In this document: piece after piece, positions 52,110 to 63,340 of the stretch
Numbering within the stretch: position 1 is the first letter of the stretch
Layout: each line of letters opens with the position of its first letter
From: Prorocentrum cordatum
Lineage: Eukaryota; Sar; Dinophyceae; Prorocentrales; Prorocentraceae
Length of the DNA stretch: 64,000 nt
Direction: 5' to 3'
Assembly (NCBI GenBank): GCA_963575745.1
Contig: CAUYUJ010011570.1
Location: 396,501-460,500, forward strand
The notes under the pieces: generated by a model
The model's database searches: none
Seen by the model: only the letters and a program-made list of their open reading frames with translations
What the model was told of the DNA's origin: nothing
Made by a program: the position numbers and the translations under genes

Positions 52110-54289
52110 TCACGACGGCGCCGGGCCAGCCGAGGACGCCGATGCGGCATTGACCCTCACCTTCATGTGGTACTTGTCCCGCTTGATGGTGACGCCGGCC
52201 GCCGCGTGCTCCTCGCGGCTGACCACCTGGCCGTGCGCCAGCCACTTGACGAGGTCAGCCTCCACCTGGTCCATGCGAGACTCGCCGTTGATCAGCAGCT
52301 GGCAGTTGGGGCCATGATTGTTCTTGCACACCGCCTTCATGACAACGCCGTCGACCAGCGATATTTTCCCAACAGCGCGGTTGTCGGCATTCCTGCGCAA
52401 TTCCCACGACTCAGAAAGGTGGAGCTCGAGAGCCATCGTCACGATCCTGGCGATGTTCACGTCCCACATGGTGCGCACCACGTCCCTTGCCGTGACCGCC
52501 TCCGCGCCGCCCCCGATGTCAGGGTGGCCCAGGACGCCTCCGCCTCCTGGCTCGTCATCCTGGCCGCCCTCGTCCTCGTCATTCTCCTCTTCCGCGACAG
52601 CGGCGACGTCCTCGTCAACGTCAGCGCCGGCGCCGTCCTTGTCAACGCCCGCCTCGAGGCCGTCGAGCATCTCGGATAGATCGCGGAGGTCGGCAACGCC
52701 CTCAGCGCCGAGCAACTCAGACAGCTCGTGGTCCAGGACGAGGTCGCCCACGCCCTCCTCCTCCTCTGGCTCAGGCTCCGCCTGCGCCGCCTCGGGGGCC
52801 GCCGCAGGTGCTGGCCCAGGTGATGGCTCCGCGGCCGCTGCCTTCTTGGAGGGGGACTGCCGCATCGCCGATAGCCAGTCATCATCCTCATCAGAATCGG
52901 CACCGTCGCCACCACCGTCGGCGATGGGCAAGGGCGCGGGGGGGCCCCCGGCACCTGGCGGACCACCCTCTCGATCACCCTCGGCGGGGCGACTAAGCAC
53001 GTCGAATTCCGACAACTGCCCGCGGATCTTCGCCGTGTCGAGGCTAATGTCGATGTAATCGAGGCGGACCCCGAAGACGGTGCGGCCGTGCCTGCACAGC
53101 ATCGTCGAGAGGTCGTCGTCCGTCGCAAAGCCGGGCATGCCGCACGAGGGGTCCATCTCCAAGGGGGGCGCCTGGGAGAACTCAATGAAATCGCGGCGCG
53201 AAAGCTGCACCTCCGCTCCAGCGTGCCCTGGTCCATCTGGCGCCTGGGCGGGAAAGGGGGGAGCAGCGGGAGGAGGAGGAGGAGGAGGGGGAGGAGGAGG
53301 AGGAGGGTGCTCCGGAGGAGGAGGAGTCTCGGAGGAGGGGAGGGAGGAGGGACGCAACAAAGCTTTACAAGTTGAGGCACCTTCGTCAAGTTGCAGATGC
53401 ACCAGTTCTCCCGCGGCTCGAGCGGGCCTGCCCTGCAATTAGAGGAGCAGAACTGCACGTACAGCGGGGCCATGTCCACCGCGGCGTCGTCGTCCTCGTC
53501 GGGGGGTTCCAGCGTGAACACGTACAGCGGCGCCTTCACGGCTAGCTCGCGGGTGGTCCCGATGATGGCCAGCTGCGTTCGCATCTCCTTCTCGAAGGAA
53601 GCCTGGGGAAAGGTGGGCCGACCAACATCATCTCAACATCTCCCACCGCCGCTCGCAGGGGCCAACGCTGGGCCCAGGGCCCCAGGGCCATTCAAGGTTT
53701 ACGGTTTACGATTTCGTTTTAAGTCGATGTTAAGAGGGGCCGGGCAGCCTGCAAACGAAGTCTGCATCGGGGTGTCGCCGTCTTGCAAAGACCGCCGCAT
53801 GGCTTAAAGTGTGCAGGAGCTGGCTGGTCGTGCCCACTGCCGACCCCGCTGTTCATCACTCTGAAGCCGTCAACGGTCTTCTTGATCCCACTGTACTCCT
53901 GTCGTCGTCTTCGTCGTCGTCGTCGTCTTCGTCTTCGTCTTCGTCGTCGTCGTCGTAATCGTCGTCGTAATCGTCGACGTCGTCGTCGTGGCCCTGGGCC
54001 CCAGGGCCCATCCCTCTCAAACTGGGGAGGGGGCCGCCCGCCGAGGACACGACGCGCGGCAGCAGCAGCATTGCAGCCCAGGCTCCTCGGACATGCAGAA
54101 CTTTTCCAGCACCCCGACAGCGAGCGGACGCGTCGACGAGCCTGGCAACACAGGCGGCGCTGTGATCACACCGCTCGGGTCACCATCCGAGCCGCCAGGC
54201 AAAGTCGTCGTTTGGGTGAGCCCGAGAAGCCGCTCGGGGTGCGGATGAGGGTGCGAGAGGGTATCCAGGTTGCAGTGGGCGCAGATCAT
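52110..54289 (-). CDS. Gene C: cysteine-rich then acidic protein, 529 aa
   Basis: Exons 54289-54056, 53602-53381 and 53243-52110 give exactly 530 codons with stop. The N-terminal 150 residues hold cysteine clusters: ICAHC near the start, FCMSEEPGLQCCCCR around 65-80, and FCSSNCRAGPLEPRENWCIC, suggesting zinc sites. A middle part is rich in Pro, Ala and Glu with an acidic box (DSDEDDDWLSAM) and leucine-rich acidic helices (HELSELLGAEGVADL). The C-terminus is a compact mixed domain (NIARIVTMALELHLSESWEL and following). No family is recognised. Splice donors fit GC (first) and GT (second, alternative GTAAAG nearby keeps frame too). The open frame continues 5' of the chosen ATG to about 54415 without another ATG. 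The acidic box resembles that of gene A, suggesting a shared partner. Confidence 0.65.
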
Positions 54290-54600
54290 AGCAGGCGGCG
54301 CCACCGCCAACTGCGCCTCGCCTCCCCCCACGGGAACGATGGCCGACTCCGTGGCCCGCTGCTGCGCGCGCCGCTGCTGCGCTCTCCCCGGCACAGCGAC
54401 GACGCCACTGCCTAGCCAAGAAAGCAAATGAGGAGGAGGAGGAGGAGGGGGAGGAGGCAGGAGGAGGCAGGAGGAGGGGGGAGGGATGAGTATCAGGGAT
54501 GAGTTGAGGGAATGGATTCGGAATGGAGGGAGGGAGGGAGGGAGGGAGGGAGGGGGGGAGGAGGAGCGAGAGAGGGAGGGGGGAGGAGGAAGGAGCTGGT

Positions 54601-57600
54601 TTAGCTTCCCGTGCCTGTGCCCGTAGAATCAGCCCGACTAACATAGTTGTCGTACCTGAACGGGTCAGTCTCCTGCATCTCGGCGAACTCGTCGTCCACC
54701 TCCTTCCAGCACTCCTTGGACACTGGGTTGAACTTCCTCCCAGACGCGCTGTCGATCCTCATCTTGTCTTTGCGGTACAGCAGCTTGGCCGACGTCTTCT
54801 TCGTCCTGTAGTAACCGCCTCCGCCTGCGTCGCCAGCTCCATGAGGGGGCGGCGGTGGAGGTACATCTGCACTTGATGGGCCTGATGATCGGTTCTCTGC
54901 AGCACGTGACCGCTCCTCCAGGTCGATCTCGCGACGAATGCCCTCCTCGTCAGTTTTCGCCATGCTTTTGGATTCGGTGTTCACGTAGCAGGCTGTGAAG
55001 TGGCTCCAGTGCATGCCCTCGCTGGCGTTCTTTCGGTTCTGAGCGTGCCTGAACTCGACGTCCCCGATCGATGCGCTAACACCCTGGGCCCACCGAGCAA
55101 GAACGCTGGGGAGGGCATCGGGTTGCATGAAATCGTCCTCGTTAGGAAATCGGATCGAGCCTGCCTCCGAAACCGCCTTGACCCTGAGCTTGCGGCTGAA
55201 GAACTCGTCGAGGCAACACAAGTTCTTGGTGACGAACTCCCGAGCCACGCTGCGCCTGCTCTCAGTGCCCAGCCGCATGTCCGCGAGAGCCGCCAGCCGC
55301 CACGGGTACGAATGAGACGAGGCGTAGTGGCGCCTGTAGATCCAGCTCCCGACGACGAGCAAGGCCCTCTTGAGCAGCTTGAGCCCGTCTGGGCGTTCCC
55401 TGGGGAAGAAGGGTGGGCCATCCCCTGCGGGGCGAGGGCTCGCTCAGAAGAGGTGGAGGAAGGGGGGGGAGGAGGAAGAGGCGGGAGCTCGGAGGAGACA
55501 CCAACTGGGGGGAGGGGAGGGGCAGGGAGGGGGAAGGATTTGAACGGATGCCGCTCGACGACGACCCGATCACGCGGCTCGCCGTCGCCGTCGTCGCCGT
55601 CGTCTGGGACCACCTTATCCTCCTCCTCCTCCTACAGAGTCGTCGCCGTCATATCGTCGTCGCCGCCGCCGTCGTCTGGTTCCACCTCCCCCTCCTCCTC
55701 CGCCGCCTCCTCCTCCAGAGCGTGCCCTCCGCGCCTCCTCCACCGCTCCTCCTTCCCCCCATCGACTCTTAATGTCCCCCGGGCATGCAGTACCCACGCA
55801 TGCTCTCGCACGCAGCCGGCCTCCAGATGAGCTCCAATCGGGGCGCGCCCCCTGATAATAGCCAAGAGATGTTCTGAAGGGCGGCGGTGATGGGCGAATC
55901 CAGGTCCCCGGCCATCACGCTGATCGGCGGCACCCTGCAAGGCAGCTGTTTCCTGGAGCACTGCTCCATGAACCACTTCGCGAGGTAGCGGACCGACTCC
56001 AGGGCGATGCACGATGCTGGCAGCTCCGTCTTGAAATTCGGGCTGACGAGGAAGTTATAGCCAGCGCGGCACCTCCTGCCCGCAATCTTGTGCCAATCGA
56101 CTGACTCAATGAATGTTTGATCGTGCTGCGCCTCGTCGCCGCCTGGGTTGGGGTCGGCCTCGGCCTTCGTGAACTTGTCGAAAGCGCGGGCGTACATCCG
56201 CGCGAACACGCCGTGCACCAGGAGCCCCGCGAGAAAGAAATCCAGGGCGGGCCCGACTTTCGTCCACTTGTTCGCAGCTGGGATCGGCGGCATCGAGGCG
56301 AGCACCACCCCGATCAAGGCGTCCGCAACCCTTGCCTTAGTCACCGCAGCATCGAAGTTGTTGCAACAGCTCGGTGTAAGGCAGTGGTGGGTTAACCGAT
56401 TCACCGACCAGTCCCCGTTGAGCACCGCCTTCAGCTTCTGGAGCTTCTGGTTGAACATCGCGCGGCGCCGGCGCCCCAGCTTCACATCTAGATCTGGGGC
56501 GTACGAGGCCACGTCAAATGCCTTGTAGTGCGACCTGAGTCTGGCGACAAACGAACCGAGTTCGATCTCGGGTGGCCTCGACCGGGGAAGCGGCCAGGCC
56601 ATCGAGCCGAGCCGAAATCTCTTTCGAAATCGAACCGAACCCGACAAGCGACTGGGACCCGTGCCTCAAGTAGGAGCAGATCTTGTCTGCGTAGCTGGAC
56701 GCCCAAGGCGGGGGGTGCGTCGCTAGAATGTCAACCTCCTCGGCAACAGCTGGAACGGCGTGAACAAGTCGCAAGAAGTACCCACCCATCCTGGGCTGAC
56801 TTCAACACCCCCTGCCCAGAGATGCCGCGAGCAGATGCATGGCACGAAGCGTCGCGCTATCTGCATCGCCGATGCATCGCCGACTCCACGGTGCAGGGCA
56901 CGTTGCGTCGCTAAGTAGTTGCATCGCCGACTCAACTCTCAACTCGAAGCTAGCGTTGCCCCCTCGAGTCCTGAACAGGAGACCCATGGAGTACATCGCT
57001 GAGACCAGCTTCAGCGAGAGCACTGCCAGCCCCGACGTCTCCACCAGCTTATTGCAATGCAGCGTGCAAAGCCAGTGGGAGCCCAGCGCGTTGCCTAGCT
57101 TAGCTGCTGCAATCTCAATCTCCCTCTGGCTCCGTCTTCGCCCCCCGTCCTCGTCCTCGTCCTCCCCGTCGTCGTCGTCGTCGTCCTCCTCCTCCTCCTC
57201 CTCCTCCTCCTCCTCCTCCCCCTCCCCCCTCCTCCTCTTCCCCCCGCGGGGGGATGGAATGGGGGTTGTCGCCGAGAAGTCACCTGGCAGGGAGCGGAAG
57301 CGGCGGCGAATGAGCTTGGCGTTGGCGAACGCCCCGTCCGTGTCGAAATGCAGGAAGGCCACATCTGCCAACTCTATGCCCTTCCGCTCGTACTCCAGGA
57401 CCTTCTGATTCGCGTCCAGCTCGTACAGGCCCTTGTACAAGTTCTCGGCGTTCGTGCCCAACAGCGGCACCGTCGGCCGAACGAGCGGGAGCGAGAACGC
57501 TCTGTCCACCATGCCACCTCGGCCCCAGCAGGACTCTCTTCCCGCTCCCCGGGCCGCTCCCCGCTTGAGACCGTCCGTCGACCGCCTCCTCCTCATCCTC

Positions 57601-58386
57601 CTCCCCCCCTCCTCCCCCTCCTCCTCCTCCTCCTCCCACCCCTCCATCCACCTTCCCGACGTCCCTGGATCACCTCCCTCTGGAAACTGAAATCCAGGAA
57701 TCCTAAAACCTTAAACCGTCCGTTTTAACTTAAACCCCGACCCCTGGGCCCTGGATCCCCCTCTTCCCTCCTCTCCTGATCCTCCCTTTGCCGTTCGGCC
57801 CCCGCGCGACCTCTGCCGCTCACTCCGAACGTCATGGTTGACCGCGACACGAGGACGTGCCAGCTGGAGCACTGCAGTCGTGCCTGAAGAGAGCGGTGCA
57901 TCGGCAAGTACAGCTTTTCCTGGGTTTCGTCGAAGGCCGTCGACATCACGAAAATCGACCAGGGTCTCGGCGACGCCGTCGTCCGCGCGGACGAGCCCTG
58001 GGCTGGGGGGGGGCCGGGGTGACGCTGGACGGGGCTCCTCCGGAAGAGGCTGAGGAAGATGCGAGGCGGGGGGAGAGGGAACGCGCCACGGCTTGACTCG
58101 CCTCGAAACCCTTGAAGACCCCCGACCCCCAAACCCCCGCACGCCTTGTCGAAGACGGCAGTCAGTACTTTCTGCTGCTGGTCGAGGATCGCCGCCGCGG
58201 CGAACTCACGAACCTGCGGGCGGAGCATCTTCCATCACCTCACCTGCCCATGCATCATCCTCCCCTCTCTCAGAGCCTCTCTCTCTCTCTCTCTCTCACT
58301 CTCTCTAGCGAACCAGTTTTCCGAGCTGAGTCCAGCCGTGGCGACGAGGAGGGCCCGCGAAGACCAAAAAGCATTCGAATCCCGAT

Positions 58387-58457
<71 letters not shown>

Positions 58458-59567
58458 CCCCCGTCCCTCCCCCCCCTCCCTCCCTCCCTCCCTCCCTCCC
58501 TCCCTCCCTCCTCCATCCCTCCCTGCATCTACTATCTCTCTCGGTTCGGCCCGAGGAGCCTTGGTCACCCACGTCGGGGAGATGTTGTGGACCTTGGCGA
58601 CGTCGTTCCTCCCCTTGACGGGGCAGAAGGCCACGTTGAGTAGGTCAGGGATGGCCATCCTGCCACGGGGGGCGGCGGCGCGAGCGAGGAGGGGAGGGAA
58701 AAGGAGGAGGAGGAGGAGGAGGCGGAGGAGGAGGAGGAGGAGGGGGAGGAGGAGCAGGAGGAGGGAGGAGGAGGAGGGGGAGCGGAGGGGGGGGAGGGGA
58801 GGCGAGGGGAGCAGGTGGGAAGGGGGGGGGAGGGAGGAGGGGAGGAGGGGGGAAGAGGGTCCTGGACACCCGCCCCGAGTGCACGACGAGCTCGAGGTGC
58901 TTGCCGCCGTGGGCCCTGGTCCCCTTCCTGATGTTCACGGCCCCCTTGCGTTTCAGAACGCCCCTCTTGACCTGGGAGGTGGGGCCTGTTCCTCCTCAAC
59001 CTCCCTCCACCTCCCCCCACCTCCTCCACCAAGCTCCTCATCCTCGGACGCCCGGCACCGCTGTCCTGGCCTACGCCGCTGCTCGTGCTTCGACGTCGTG
59101 GCTCTGGTCTCCCGGGGCCCAGGCTGACCAGTTTCTCGAGCCGCGTCCAGCCGCGGCGACGAGGGGGGCCCCCGTAGGCCAAGAAGCCTCAACCCCACCA
59201 CGTTCCCCATCCTGGAGCCGCCTAGCCTAGCTCAACATCATCATCCTCCTTTTGCCCCTGGACCTTTTCCGCCGCTATCTTGAACATCTTCTTGGGAAGG
59301 TAGGCGACCACGCGGCTCCTCGCCCTGCAGGCAAGGGCACAAAGACCGCATCTCGTCACTTGCATCGTCGCCGCGCGGGGACACGCGACGACGACGCAAA
59401 TGTAGAGAGGGGCCCCCCCCCCCCGCAAATCTTCTCATCAATAGTTAATGTAAATACATATAGACCCCCTCCCTCCGCCCCCCCGACCGCGGCCTTGACA
59501 GGCCAGGGTGTGCCAACGTGTCAGCTGCTCGGCGATCGAGATGCCTCGGAGCCGACGACGTCGTCGT

Positions 59568-59600
<33 letters not shown>

Positions 59601-59733
59601 GCCGTCGTCGTCGTCGTCGTGGTCGTGGTCGTGGTCGTGGTCGTCGTCGTCGTGGTCGTCGGTCGTCTCGTTCGTCGTCGTCGTCGGTCGTCGTCGTGTC
59701 GTCGGTGTCGTCGTCGTCGTCGTCGTCGTCGTG

Positions 59734-59780
<47 letters not shown>

Positions 59781-60183
59781 GGTCGTCGTCGTCGTCGTCG
59801 TCGATTCCTTTCCCTCCTCAACTCCTCGCCGTCCACCCCTATCCTCAGCCTCCGCCTCGACCTCCTCCGCCGACCACCCCGCGCCTGGTTCACCGTCTGG
59901 CGCTGATCCTTCACGCGCCACTTCCCCTCCCGCATCCTGCAGCACAGGTTGTAGTGGTCGGACTTGCTGCGCATCTTGGGAGCGGGCAGCGCGTATCCTG
60001 GGAGGGGGGGGGCGAGCAGCCGCGCGCGGCGCTGCAGGCGAGTGACGACCACAACTACAACTACGACTACGCCTACGACCAACTCCCCCCCCGGGGGCTC
60101 TCGTCCACGCTCCATGGCCGCGATCGGGCCCCCGATCCTAAGCCTTGAGGCTATCCGAAAGCGACGACGACGACGACGACGAA

Positions 60184-60232
<49 letters not shown>

Positions 60233-60562
60233 TCGACGACGACGACGTCCGAAAGCGACGACGAGGACGACGACGACGACGACGACCACGACGACGACGA
60301 CGACGACGACCACGACGACCACGACGACGACGACGACGCCCCTCCCCTCCTCCCTCTCCCGCTCCTCCCCTGCCCTTCCCCTTAACTGAGCCCTCTACTG
60401 TCCCAGACCGTCCCCGCACCACCCCCGTTTTAAACTGGGTCCTGGGGCCGCCGCCGGGAGCGCCGCCGCCGCCGGGGGGGCCGCCGGGACGATCGCGGCC
60501 GCCGCGCGGGGCGGCGCGGGGCCCAGGAGCACCCCGACGAAGTCGTCGTCAGAGTCACTCAT
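54601..60562 (-). CDS. Gene D: transposase-like protein, ~945 aa, twelve exons
   Basis: Starts MSDSDDDFVGVLLGP at 60562. Exons: 60562 to about 60425; 59997-59883; 59324-59264; 58971-58874; 58659-58569; 58213-58145; 57997-57820; 57517-57284; 57106-56971; 56790-56646; 56566-55794; 55399-54601. Frame is kept across all junctions except the first, which is unresolved. From the fourth exon on there are 841 codons. Exon 7 has FVMSTAFDETQEKL, exon 8 has AFLHFDTDGAFANAKLI, and about 35 residues later WLCTLHCNKLVE gives a C(2)H motif. D, D, then C(2)H is the order in RNase H-fold transposases of the hAT, MULE, P and Kolobok type. A long helical region (exon 11) follows; the third acidic residue is not identified. 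It is the first gene inside the right end. Length and motifs fit a transposase, but no named superfamily was matched. Confidence 0.6.
60145..60345. repeat. GAC/CGA microsatellite in gene D intron 1
   Basis: Almost uninterrupted GACGAC. A similar GTC tract lies at 59595-59800 in the next intron. The Arg-, Asp- or Thr-rich frames across both are artefacts. Confidence 0.85.
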
Positions 60563-60859
60563 GACTTGAATTCCCTCGAACCGAGACGCTCCGCCTGGGG
60601 GGGGGCCGAGGCCCCCCCCCGTATCCCAGTCACCCCTCCTCCTCCTCCTCCTCCTTCCTGCCTCCTCCTCCTCCTCCTCCTCCTCCTCCTCATCCTCGTC
60701 CTCCTCATCCTCCTCCCCCGTTTCATCGTATGCCCCCCCTCCTCCTCCTCCGCTCGTGAAGGAGAGGGGATGGGAAGATGAGGGGGAGGAGGAGGAGGAG
60801 GACGACGACGACGAGGAACCAGGGGGCGATCAGGCAGGCCGAAGTTGGCCGTCGGAGGG

Positions 60860-61270
60860 GCCGAAGGTAGTCGTCAGAGAACCTTCCGAGGGGGCCGAAA
60901 TTAGCCGCCCGAGAAGCCGAAATTAACCGCCCGAGGGGTCGAAATTAGCCGCCCGAGGGGTCGAACTTAGTCGCCCGATGGGGCCGAAATTAATCGCCCG
61001 AGGGGCCGAAATTAGTTCCCGAGGGGCCCGAAGTTAGCCGCCCGAGGGGCCGAAATTAGCTGCCCGAGGGGCCGAAGTTAGTCGCCCGAGGGGCCGAAAT
61101 GACTCGCCCGAGGGGTCGAAATTAGCCGCCCGAGGGGTCGAACTTAGTCGCCCGAGAAGTCGAAATTAGTCGGCCGAGGGTCGAAATTAGTCGGCCGAGG
61201 GGTCGAAATTAGTCGCCCGAGGGGTCGAAATTAGTCGCCCGAGGCGTCGAAATTAGTCGGCCGAGGGGGC
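60860..61270. repeat. Right subterminal 22-bp array
   Basis: About 18 units close to CCCGAGGGGCCGAAATTAGC with CG between. Read inward (reverse strand) the unit is CTCGGGCGACTAATTTCGAC, sharing CTCGGGCGACTAA with the left array. Confidence 0.85.
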
Positions 61271-61314
61271 CGCAGGGCACCAGCATCCCTCTGTAAAGGG
61301 GAGTGCACTTTTGG

Positions 61315-61329
61315 TGTTGAAGTTACCCC
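61315..61329 (-). repeat. Right terminal inverted repeat
   Basis: TGTTGAAGTTACCCC, the inverted match to 33997-34011. TTAA follows directly. Confidence 0.75.
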
Positions 61330-61332
61330 TTA

Positions 61333-61815
61333 ACGTCACTCCGCTGAACCCCCCAGCAGCCCTCGAAAGTGGCGCCAGTTTCACAGATCGCAGCCCCCCA
61401 GGGATGGCGAAGTCTAATCTGAGTCCCCGTAAGACGTCACTCCGCTGGGCCCCCCAGCAGACCTCGAAAATGGCGACAGTTTCATAGATCGCAGCCCCCC
61501 AGGAATGGCGAGGTCTACTCTGAGTCCCCGCAGGACGTCACTCCGCTGGGCCCCCCAGCAGACCTCGAAAGTGGCGACAGCTTCACAGATCGCAGCCCCC
61601 CAGGGATGGCGAGGCCTAATCTGAGTCCCCGTAAGACGTCACTCCGCTGGGTCCCCAAGCAGACCTCGAAAGTGGCGACACTTTCACAGATCGCAGCCCC
61701 CCAAGAATGGCGAGGTCTATTCTGAGTCCCCGTAGGACGTCACTCCGCTGAGCCCCCCAGCAGCCCTCGAAAGTGGCGCCAGTTTCACAGATCGCAGCCC
61801 CCCAGGGATGGCGAG
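61333..61815. repeat. 101-bp satellite, block 1
   Basis: ACGTCACTCCGCTG anchors stand at 61333, 61434, 61535, 61636 and 61737, exactly 101 bp apart. Each unit includes TCGAAAGTGGCGACAGTTTC and AGATCGCAGCCCCCCAGG. The block starts only four bases after the giant element's right end. Confidence 0.9.
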
Positions 61816-63340
61816 GGGCAAGCGACGTAAAAGGCAAGAGAGAAGAGGAGGACCGAAGTTGAGAGGTGAAGGGAAGCAAGAGAGAAGAGGAGGAGCGGAG
61901 AGGAGAAGGGATGCAAGAGAAAAGAGGAGGAGGAGGAGGAGGAGGAGGAGGAGGAGAAGGGAGGAGAGGAGAGGGACGGGAAGGAGGAGGAGGGAAGACG
62001 CGACCGCAGTGCTCTATTCAAAACGAGTACCCAACGCAGGAGGGTTGGGAAAAAACAATGCAAACCACACTCTGCCTCCAAATTCGGAACATGCGCAGCC
62101 AACCCTATGCGCCCCCCCCACCATCCCTGTCAAAAATGACCCTGCGACGTACCCAACCCACGTGCATCAAATGGCAAGAGGAGTATGCCAACATTAGCAG
62201 GAACAACGACAGTGTAGACGCGGCGATTTGCTGTGCAAGCTGCATGGGATGCGCACGCGTTGCACGATTCACAGGACGACGATCGAAAGAACGAGGCTTG
62301 AGGCCCCAGGATCGAAGAAGAACGGGCACGGGAACGAGGGGCAGGAGAGGGATGGAATGGAGGGCGGGGGGGGCGAAAGGCCATCGCGGAAGCAGCAGCA
62401 TGCATGGAGAAGGCGAGGCGGGGAATAGGACGACGATGAAAGTGGCGGGAGGAGACAGAAGACTGCCGCGTTTTTCAAGTGCGAGCTAAACTCGCAGCGC
62501 TGCCTGCGCCATGTCGTCGCAGAGTTCCACATGATAAAACTTGTTTAGAGTGCAAGGAACGAGCGAGGCGTAGCTCGCCCGCTAGCTTCTACGCCTCCTT
62601 CCCGCACATTTCAGCGCGGGAGCTGAACGCTCGCAGGCGCGCCGCCAGGTCTGCGGGCGGCCCGCGGGAAAGAAACTCAAGGCCGGGGTCGCGTATCATC
62701 AATCGGTTGTCCATCGTCCAAAGTTGCACTGGCGACGTACTGGTTGAACGCGGAGCGAGCAGCATCACGCGCGTGCCTGAAAGCCACGCAGGTACAGTGC
62801 ACGCGCGATTGGGACTTCAGGTCGATCACGCGCGTCTCCACCAGGCTTGGCAACACCACGCGACTGAGGATCTCACTGCGGTCTGCCATGCTGCTGTCCG
62901 CGAATGCAATGCGCTGCCTGCAAGTAAGGCGGCGGCGTCCACTTGTCTCTGATGATGTTCCCGCGGGCCCGAAGGGCGACCGCCAGCTCGAGCCGCGGCG
63001 CCGGCAGGCCAGATAAGGATCATGCAACAGCAAAGACGATGACAGAACAACGAGGTATCGGCGAGTGCATGACCGGCCTCCGTTCCCTGCACTTCTTTCC
63101 TGTAGTTCCCCTAGCTCATCGAGCTCAGCAGATGTTTCTGCGGGTCCGAAAGACGACCGCCAGCTCGAGTCGCAGCGCCGACGAGCTGCATCCACATCAG
63201 GCAACACCCCAGGAGACACTGGCACACAACGATTTGACGTCAGTCAGTGCCAGACCACTCCATGTCTAGTTCCTCGCACACATACAGTCGATCGCAGATG
63301 CGGGATAATCGAAGTAGAATGACGGGTCCAATCTGCGTCT
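61816..63340. other. Non-satellite segment between 101-bp blocks
   Basis: A GGA-rich tract (61920-61985) is followed by less repetitive sequence. A ~45-bp piece with CTCGAGCTGGCGGTCG on the minus strand is duplicated at about 62960-63005 and 63135-63180. It may be an insertion that split the satellite. Confidence 0.5.
62677..63225 (-). CDS. Unassigned open frame, possible exon
   Basis: An open frame of 183 codons on the minus strand, beginning with GTG rather than ATG. Its second half has normal composition: RIAFADSSMADRSEILSRVV and SQSRVHCTCVAFRHARDAAR. Its first half contains the duplicated ~45-bp piece, giving SSWRSSFGPAETS and SSWRSPFGPAGTS. No family is recognised. Confidence 0.3.
   Translation of the reverse strand: MPVSPGVLPDVDAARRRCDSSWRSSFGPAETSAELDELGELQERSAGNGGRSCTRRYLVVLSSSLLLHDPYLACRRRGSSWRSPFGPAGTSSETSGRRRLTCRQRIAFADSSMADRSEILSRVVLPSLVETRVIDLKSQSRVHCTCVAFRHARDAARSAFNQYVASATLDDGQPIDDTRPRP

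Noticed and set aside
59222-59263. TAG at the end of a minus-strand frame near 59222 as a gene end
   Set aside because: A GT donor after 59264 joins in frame to 58971 with the same AGGTC at both sides, and the downstream exons continue one coherent protein.
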